A stretch of 64,000 nt of DNA from Zarea fungicola (taxonomy: Eukaryota > Ascomycota > Sordariomycetes > Hypocreales > Cordycipitaceae): contig FWCC01000020.1 of assembly GCA_900169235.1 (NCBI GenBank), positions 1 to 64,000 on the forward strand, given 5' to 3'. The notes under the pieces are model-generated. The model did no database searches. It saw nothing but the letters and a program-made list of their open reading frames with translations, and was not told the origin of the DNA. Both the position numbers and the translations under genes were made by a program. This document shows, in pieces, positions 56,935 through 64,000 of the stretch. Numbering within the stretch: the stretch's first letter is position 1; every line of letters begins with the position of its first letter.

Positions 56935-57212
56935 CACACCGATACGAATCTGTAAACAGCAACTGTTTCACAGTGAACAGTGGGTGTAATGCATTGCATC
57001 GGAGTTTTATACGACTTTGGATTATGATTTAGAATGCACTTTAGCTTTGAAAATATTGAATACAAGACGTACATTCGTAAAAATGCAAGTAACTAAATTG
57101 GTCATGGTACCTCTGGCGTAAAGAAGTTAAGACGATTAGGACAATAGAAGCACATTTGCATGTGCCCGCAAACTCCAAATGCTGTTTGTTCTTTGGAACT
57201 GTGCAGCGCTTC

Positions 57213-58215
57213 TCAATTGGTGTTTTCGAGGCGGCCTTCAGCTATCAATTCCTGCTTCTTGCGCGCCGCACCTGCATCTTTGGCGCGAGCTTGTTGGGTA
57301 GGCTCTTCCATGACCCATTGCTCAAGGTTGTGATCCCATACATGACTGTAGAGACATGACGTCTTGTTAGCAAACCTACACTTGACACGGTTCTCAGACT
57401 TGGTTGTGAGAGCTAGGCAACAAAAGCCCCCCGTGCCGTACTTACTTTAACCACGTTTCTCTCATCAACGCTCGTTGCGTGTATTCCGCCTGCAGAATGT
57501 CTTGAAAGGCATATGGTATACGCGCCGGTACGCCCTCAAACTCGGTGACGCGCAGCGGCCACAGCTGCGCCGCGCGGTACCGATGCCCGTTCTTGCACGA
57601 CCACACGCCCGGCGTGCGGCCGGGGGCGCCGCGCTCCCGCAGCACGGTAATGTCGATGAACATGCCGTTCTCGGTATCGATCCACCGCCCGTCGATGAAG
57701 TTGTTTGCGTCGGGGCCGTTGGTCACGTAGTGCGGGTTGATGTCGAGCAGGTAGGTCCGGTTTCGTCGCTCCGCCCCTGCGTCCGCCGCCGTCGGATCGT
57801 GCTCAATGCCCGAGTACATGTACTCGGTCATGTTGAAGCGCCCGGCGAGCAGCGCCATGGTGGTGTCGGCGACCTGCACGTCGAGGTCGTAGTCCCAGGG
57901 CATGATCTGCGCGTTCCACCACCAGCCCAGCAGGGTGCCGTGCGCGAGCCAGGTTTCGGCGCCGAGGGCCTGCATGGTCACGAGGTAGCTGCGTATGAGG
58001 TGGCGCAGGATGTCGTGGTGCTCATCGTAGGTGATTTGGTCGTGGAAGAAGCGGCTGTCGTAGTGGCTCAGGGCGAGGGACTGGCCCGGCTCGGTAAAGT
58101 ACTTGTACGCGGAGGCAGCAGGCCGAGGGCGCCGCGTTATGCGAGAGCAGACGGGGTGGACCAATGCAGTGAGGGAGAGAACCGCGCAGAGAGCTATTTT
58201 CATGGCGACGACCAT
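57213..58215 (-). CDS. LicD-family protein, 300 aa, type II membrane or secreted
   Basis: Exon 1 is 58215-57446 and exon 2 is 57345-57213; the 100-nt intron has donor GTAAGT, branch site GCTAAC and acceptor CTACAG, and an AAT codon spans it. The ATG at 58203 is an alternative start. Residues 1-25 (KIALCAVLSLTALVHPVCS) form a signal peptide or membrane anchor. The LicD/MNN4-like nucleotidyl/phosphotransferase core follows: WLAHGTLLGWWWNAQ and MPWDYDLDV carry the G-T-L-L-G and D-x-D-x-D elements expected for metal and substrate binding. ENGMFIDITV is a second conserved segment. Yeast relatives act in mannosylphosphate transfer to glycans in the secretory pathway. The C terminus is Gln/Ala/Lys-rich. 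The exact transferred group is not known. Confidence 0.87.
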
Positions 58216-59778
58216 GGTGTTGGGCTTTTGCCCGCCGCCAGCTTCCGCGTGTAAGTCAATGGCAAGGGACGGGCCAACCACTGCAAAGGTTTGTTCAGAG
58301 GCGGTGATGAAGAATATTGGATCGAGCGAATTAACTTCTTAGGCGTATATGAGCCTGAATGGCACCTGGCCCACGCATATTGAAGGCCTCAACCCCAATG
58401 CTGTTGGGATACGAGTCCAAAAAAGTTTCTTTGTTGGAGATCAGGCGCTTTCGGCAAAACGGCACGCCCCACAGAGTTGGCGTCGTCATCATAGCTGATG
58501 GTCAACTGGAACTCGGCAAGCTAAGGGGAAAGGTGTATTTTGCAGCCTCTTAGCGGTTCCGAGACGATTTGACTGCGGCGTTTGAGTATATTTAATGGAG
58601 AGGCGGTGCGCCATTGAAGCGCAGTAGTCTGGATGACATTGACGCGTATGAAAGTAGACGGATCAAGAGAGATGTTTGCCCCGACCTCAGCCTGACTCCT
58701 CAATTATCTCACCGGCCGGCTCTCTCAACAACCCCAATGAAGTCACTGGCCCGGGCCTGAATAAACTCGGTATCTGTAATTGACGTAGCATCGATTGACG
58801 TGTTGACAGGTAACCTCGCTGGACCTGATAGCCGCAATGAATCGTTGTTGGCTGTAATGATTACTGCATGCACGCTAGCTCGATCGTTAACAGATAGGGT
58901 TAGGGTTATGTGACAGGACTTAGCCGCTGCTGGCTGAACTGACATTCCTTTCCCCGATTACAAAAGCAGAGGATTTCATTAACGAGTCAGGTGCGTATAA
59001 TAATACGCCGCCGTACCAAACTCCACCATGGACAGAACGAGGCTACAGTAAGTCTCAGCTGGAATCAGATGGATGACAATTAGTGGACATGTAAGAGAGA
59101 CTTGTAGTGTTGTATTTTTCGTTTCATATTACCGCCGACGACGCAGGGACACATCCACCCGGATGCGCAGTGCATGATGAAGCTGCTGGCTCGAAGATCC
59201 GCACTGGTGTTTCCGAGCATGTAATTCAATGGTTGGATCCGAATTACTGCAATATGATCCTTTTCATCTGACAGCAGTTCACTTTTATTTAATTTCTTGG
59301 CTGGGAGAAAAGAGATCAAAGCAGCCACAATGGTGCCCACATGTTTGGCTATACGTACCACGCAGAGCAGGAATTCTTCACGGATATCTCGTTGTTGATC
59401 GGCGACGAAAAAGGTGCTACGACTCTACTACGTGGTTTGCCTACAAGAGCTTATGCTCCATCTCGGCTGATGCTCTTGTTGTGTCGGTAACCACACTCCG
59501 CGCAACAATATCTGAACTGAACCCAGCCGAAAGTGATTTCAGAGAGCATGAGCCGAAACCAAGAAATGTAGGAACGATGATTGATATCTCTTGAATATAC
59601 TTCTCCTACAGTTGACGCAACTGAGCACCGAATTCGCTCGGTCTGTCGTTGGCTGTCATAAATATACATCTGCTATTTCATTATTTACACCGGTTCAGCC
59701 TGTCCATGTAACGGGCAACAGAAAGAAATAGAAAATAAAACAAAACTCATCAATACTAAAGGAAAAGAAAAACCATTT
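58216..59778. other. Intergenic, no supported gene
   Basis: About 1.5 kb upstream of the LicD gene and downstream of the ABC transporter. A 121-codon plus frame at 59229-59594 has no motif. Two tandem TAGGGT units near 58895-58908 are too few to call telomere-like. Confidence 0.5.
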
Positions 59779-62700
59779 TTAATCATGTCCGCTTGCAGCC
59801 CCTTTGACCGTGGCAACTCCATGAGATAGATCCACAAACATACTCGCATCCTCAATCGTCTCCAACCGATGCGCAATCACCAGAATCGTGCACCCGTCAA
59901 ACGCTTCCCTGAAAAAGGTCTGCGCGCTCGCATCCGACTTCATGTCGACATGGCTCGTCGCCTCATCCATCAGCACCACTTTGCCCTTTGTCTTTCTGTG
60001 CCGCAGAATCGCTCGCGCAATAGAAAACAGCTGTAGCTGCCCGTGCGATAGCCCGACCTTGTCTAGTTTCTCATCTAGGCCGCCCTGCTTGGTGATGGCC
60101 TCCCAGATGTTGAGCCGCTCAAGCACGGCTTGTATGTCCGCATCGTCCTTGGTGGCGTCCGCGTCGGTATCCGCCTTGTCAAGGGCAAACGGGACAAGAC
60201 TGTTGCGGACGGAGCCACCAAAGTCAAGGTTCTCTTGGGAGACTGTCGTGAGGCGCGCACGGAGGTCGTCCAGCGGAATGGTGGCAATGTCTACACCGTC
60301 AATCTCAATTGTACCGCTGTAGTCGAGGAAACCTAGGAGGGTCAGGAACATGGAGCTCTTGCCACTGCAGAAATTGTCTTGTTAGCTGGACGTCTCGCGC
60401 CACTGCGATGACTGTAAATAAAATTTCACTAACCTCCCCGTTCGACCTGTGATGCCGACCTTGGTGCCCGGCTTGATTGAGAGAGAGATGTCCTTGAGCG
60501 CCTCTGGCGTCTCGTCACTACATATTGTCAGTGGTTGCTGCGATATCCAAGGAAAGTAGCAAGAAAATTCGTACCTGTATCTCGCTGACACATTCTTAAA
60601 CTCCACCGTGCCGCGGTCGGGCCAATTTGGTGGCAAGTCTTTTGGAGGCACTTGCGGCTCGACCGGTGTATGAGTCAGAAACTCACGCAGCCGGGAGAGC
60701 GCGCCGACAGAGGTCTCGAGACCGACCCAAGCGTTGATGAAGTAGCCGAGGGCCAAGCCGAACCAGACAAGGTTCAAAAACGCCAGGCCAATAGCCGCCG
60801 CCGATGTGGTATGATTGAATTTGATGGCAAAAGATGAGACAGTCGTACCAATGGCGCAGGAAAACATGTCCAGCAAAAAGCTGAGCCAGCGTTGAATGCA
60901 CGTCATGGTGTAGTATGGCTTCTGTGAAAGGTTGAGTCGTTCCATACCGTGCTCAAAGTTGGCGGCGGTTCTGCCAAAGGCCCGAATATGTCGCAGTCCT
61001 GCAGCCGTCTCGCTAAAGTGCGTGTACAGCGGCGTCTTGCATTCCAGATCGAGGTGACGCATTTGGCGCGAGGTGCGTAGGTAGAAGTACTGCAAAAACC
61101 ATATGAAGATGAACATGAAGGGCAAGATTGCCGTCGAGTATGTTGCCCCTGCAAGGATGATACCAAACTGGATGAGAATATGAAGCAGCACTACACCAGA
61201 GCAAGTTAGAAACCAGGCATCGCAGATATAAAAAAGTACTGGGGTACCGTACTGTAAATAAAGGTGAAAAATGACGACGGAAGAACCTGGCTGACAAGAC
61301 TCATATCTTGACTGAATCTGTTCATTGGGTTAGCAGCCCGCTTTCGAAACGAAGGCCATTCTGTTTCTAAAAGCTTACCGGTTAAGAAGAAACCCAGAAT
61401 CGGCGGAAGCAAAGTACGAAATTTTAGAGCTAGTGCAAAACTCATCAGTGAAATGCGTTATTGACAGTGGCACTGTGGGCACATACCGCATGACAGTGTT
61501 GGCCAGCTTTTCATGCAAACCGGCTGCTGAGCGAGGCGCAAGCACGCGAAACAGTAACCTGTCGTCATGTTAGAGCACATAATAAAGAGAATCAATGAAA
61601 GAAAGTCAATGAGCACTTACAAATGAGTCGCTACTGAAGCAATAGCGCCGCCCACAGCGATTCCAACATAGCCAATGTAGTACAACGTGACAGCCGGGGC
61701 ATTGGTTACCCAAACTCGCATATATACGCCTGTAGATTATTCTCATCAGCATATGGAAATTGAGATGACGGAATAACGGCAACAGCCACGCAAAGCCTTT
61801 CTTTACATACCAATCATACTCTCTCCCAGAGGAACGCACATAGCAACGAGGATCCAGGGCGAAAACACGCGCTTTCCGATGGAGTTGATAAACATGGCAT
61901 AGAGACTTATATCCTGCCGTTTTCGTGCCAAGAGCAGTTCCAAGTCAGTTTTTCCCGTGTCCTTCTTGGTCGTGACGGGCTTAGAGTCCGATTCCGCCTT
62001 TTCAAAGGATCCGACGCCCATCATCGTTCCCAGTTCTTGCACCTTGGAGCGAAGCTCGGCATTCTGGGAGTTGTACTCCAGAGTAACGCCGCCTTCGCCG
62101 TCAAGAAGAAGAGTCTGATCAGCAACATCAAGACACTCGGCTGCAAGCACATAGAACAGTCAGTGGCGGATAACGTTGAATCTATGCAAGTCATGATCAC
62201 GTACGAAGATATGTAGAAATGACAACTGTGGCGCCGGCCTTGCGAAGGATACCATCGTCTCCGCAGAGTTGGTAGAGCACAGCGATGGCCGTCTTTCGAT
62301 CTAGGGCGCTGAAGATTTCGTCGAGAACGACAAGCTTTGCTTCACAGTAAGTTGCCCTCGCTGCTGCCTATTTTTTTAAAACCCATGTTAGCCTTGTGCA
62401 TTTACCTTCTCGAAAGATAGCTTACCACTCGGTGCCTTTGCCCACCACTCAGACCCATTCCGTTTGAACCAGCAAGGTACTCATCTCCGTCGGGCAGATG
62501 TTCAAAGTCTTCGTTCAACATACAGGCCTGAACCACGCGATCATACCGCTCACGGTTGAAGGGCAAATGGCCAATGATGTTTTGACGAATGGACATGTTC
62601 TGAATCCAGGCAGTCTGATCCGCAAAGCCAATAACGTCTTCCTCGACGGATATTGACCCGTTGGTCAGCTTGACCTCGCCAAGAATGCTCTGTAGCAGTG

Positions 62701-64000
62701 TAGACTTGCCCGCTCCGCTGGCTCCAACTGTTGCCGTCACTGTCCCTTTCGGGATGTCAACAGTAACACTGCGCAGAATGGGTTCTTCCGTGTCGGGTGG
62801 AGCAATGGAGGCATTTGAGAACCGGATCGCATAGCCTTTCTCGCTCGCCATCTTCTCGCTTGAGCCGGTATCCTGGCCAACCATGCGCGGGTCAGTCGTC
62901 TCAGGTAGAATGAGGTACGCCTGTACGCGGCCAACGCAGGCAAGGAGCTGGGCCAGATTGGCGTACGACCTCATAAGGTCAGACAGAGGGTTCTGGCTCA
63001 ATGCGACAATTGACAAGCATGGGAAGATTCGTGTGGCGGGTAGGGTCCCCTTTGGCAAGGGGCTTCCGCCAAACGAGGTCCAGAAGAGACCAACCGCCAC
63101 AATCAAGATGGCGGGGAGCAGTGCAGTGAGAATGGCGGAACCCAGGAGGAAGGCGGTAAAGACTCTGTACTTCTTGGAGTATTTGATTTCAACGTCACGA
63201 AGATGCTGCAGATAGGTGGTCACCGTGGGGCCAAGGCCGAGCATCTTGATGACGCGCAGCTGCGCGAGAACCTTTGAGGTCTCGGCCACGCGATACGCAA
63301 TCTTGCCGTTCCACGCAGCCAGTGATGGACCAGATTTCTTGCCGACAAACAGACCAAACAGCGTTGAAAACGCCAGCGGGAAGAGAATGACGAAGCAGCC
63401 CTGGCCGACGAAGAAGGAAAGAAAGTAGGTCGCCAGGCAGACCTCGATCAAGGCAATGGGGATCAGGTAGACGGCGCCAATGTCGCTGGCAATGTTTTCC
63501 ATGTCGGTGCTCATCAGGGTTATGGCTGCCGACTTCTTCGCCTCCGACTGGGAGATGTGGTGGCACTTTTCGAGCATCTCGGTGACGAGAATGCCGCGCA
63601 CACGCGTGGTCAACCGGTTGCTCAGCTGCTGATGCGCGCCGCGGCTGATGCCGATGCCAATCAGCGTGAGCACCGTGGCCCCAATGAGCGAGTCACCAAC
63701 GTCCTTTGCATTGGGGCCCGGGTCGGTGATGACCTCGGTCATGCGCAGCAGAATGAATGGCAAAGAAAATGAAAATCCTGTAAAGGCCAGGCGAGCAACG
63801 AAGCAAAAGAGCCAATGGATCCAGAGGTGACCTAGCAAGGCTCTGGCCAAGCACATCGTCGCGAGCTTATCCTGAGCGACCCATCGGGGGTGGAAGCCTT
63901 CAAAAAGATGGCGCGATGAGAATTCCGCGCCAATCTCGCCAATATCCTCAACGGAAATGGTGCTGCGGTAGCCCTTCCAAATCAGCGGGTTGAGCCAGAC
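59779..64000 (-). CDS. ABC-C family full transporter, C-terminal 1216 aa (5' end beyond the window)
   Basis: Incomplete at the right edge; translation enters in frame at 64000. Exons within the window: 64000-62426, 62367-62205, 62140-61811, 61729-61621, 61558-61487, 61430-61379, 61316-61253, 61190-60575, 60517-60434 and 60364-59779. All introns (56-81 nt) use GT-AG and keep frame. Order: transmembrane domain 1, NBD1 with Walker A GASGAGKST, signature LSGGQ and Walker B LVVLDEIFSALD, a linker, transmembrane domain 2, NBD2 with Walker A GRTGSGKS (spanning an intron), signature LSHGQ and Walker B VVLMDEATSHVD. This is the MRP/ABC-C arrangement; fungal members export conjugates, metabolites or toxic compounds from the cell or into the vacuole. 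Substrate unknown. Confidence 0.9.

Noticed and set aside
58895..58908. TAGGGTTAGGGTT, telomere-like
   Set aside because: Only about two units inside a unique region between core genes; chance occurrence.
44632..64000. A biosynthetic gene cluster (ABC transporter, LicD protein, flavin reductase and rhamnosidase close together)
   Set aside because: No polyketide synthase, peptide synthetase or terpene synthase is present, and VPS11 and MLH3 lie between them; co-location is probably accidental.

Overview
The window looks like nuclear DNA of a filamentous ascomycete, probably a sordariomycete of the order Hypocreales. Genes carry short GT-AG introns (about 46 to 106 nt) with CTAAC/CTGAC-type branch sites. 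The proteins include fungus-specific families (Zn2Cys6 regulator, PTR2 peptide carrier, LicD-type protein, fungal ABC-C transporter, MLH3, VPS11). The decamer TACGGAGTAC recurs. The species cannot be named from sequence alone.

There are two compartments. From 1 to about 36.5 kb the DNA is AT-rich and gene-poor, with degenerate dispersed repeats and decayed gene pieces. Isolated genes for small or medium secreted proteins of unknown function lie at 485-1320, 7796-8274, 9482-10063, 19173-19427, 21029-21778, 24531-25397 and 26096-26464. A secreted pepsin-like protein at 12473-13883 has lost its catalytic motifs. Most of these have a TATA box 80-160 bp before the ATG. A Zn2Cys6 transcription factor (15378-16995) sits among them. 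This resembles the repeat-rich, effector-bearing part of a two-speed fungal genome. From 28 to 36 kb there is a transition zone: a 300-bp foldback element, an F-box-like protein, a protein with a PD-(D/E)XK-nuclease-like signature, inverted 12-bp minisatellite arrays, an orphan gene and gene remnants.

From 36.6 kb to the end the DNA is GC-richer and holds ordinary core genes: an ankyrin-repeat protein, a PTR2 peptide transporter, tRNA-Asp(GTC), a secreted GH78 alpha-L-rhamnosidase, a flavin-reductase-like protein, VPS11 (HOPS/CORVET), a serine-rich conserved protein, MLH3, a LicD-family protein and an ABC-C transporter that runs off the right edge.

Exon structures below were assembled by hand from splice signals and reading-frame continuity. 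In each multi-exon model the summed exon length is a multiple of three. Family names rest on recognised motifs; no database search was possible. For the orphan secreted proteins I describe only what is visible. The 12-bp arrays, the foldback element, the tRNA-like repeat family and the protease-like protein without active-site motifs are the least ordinary items.
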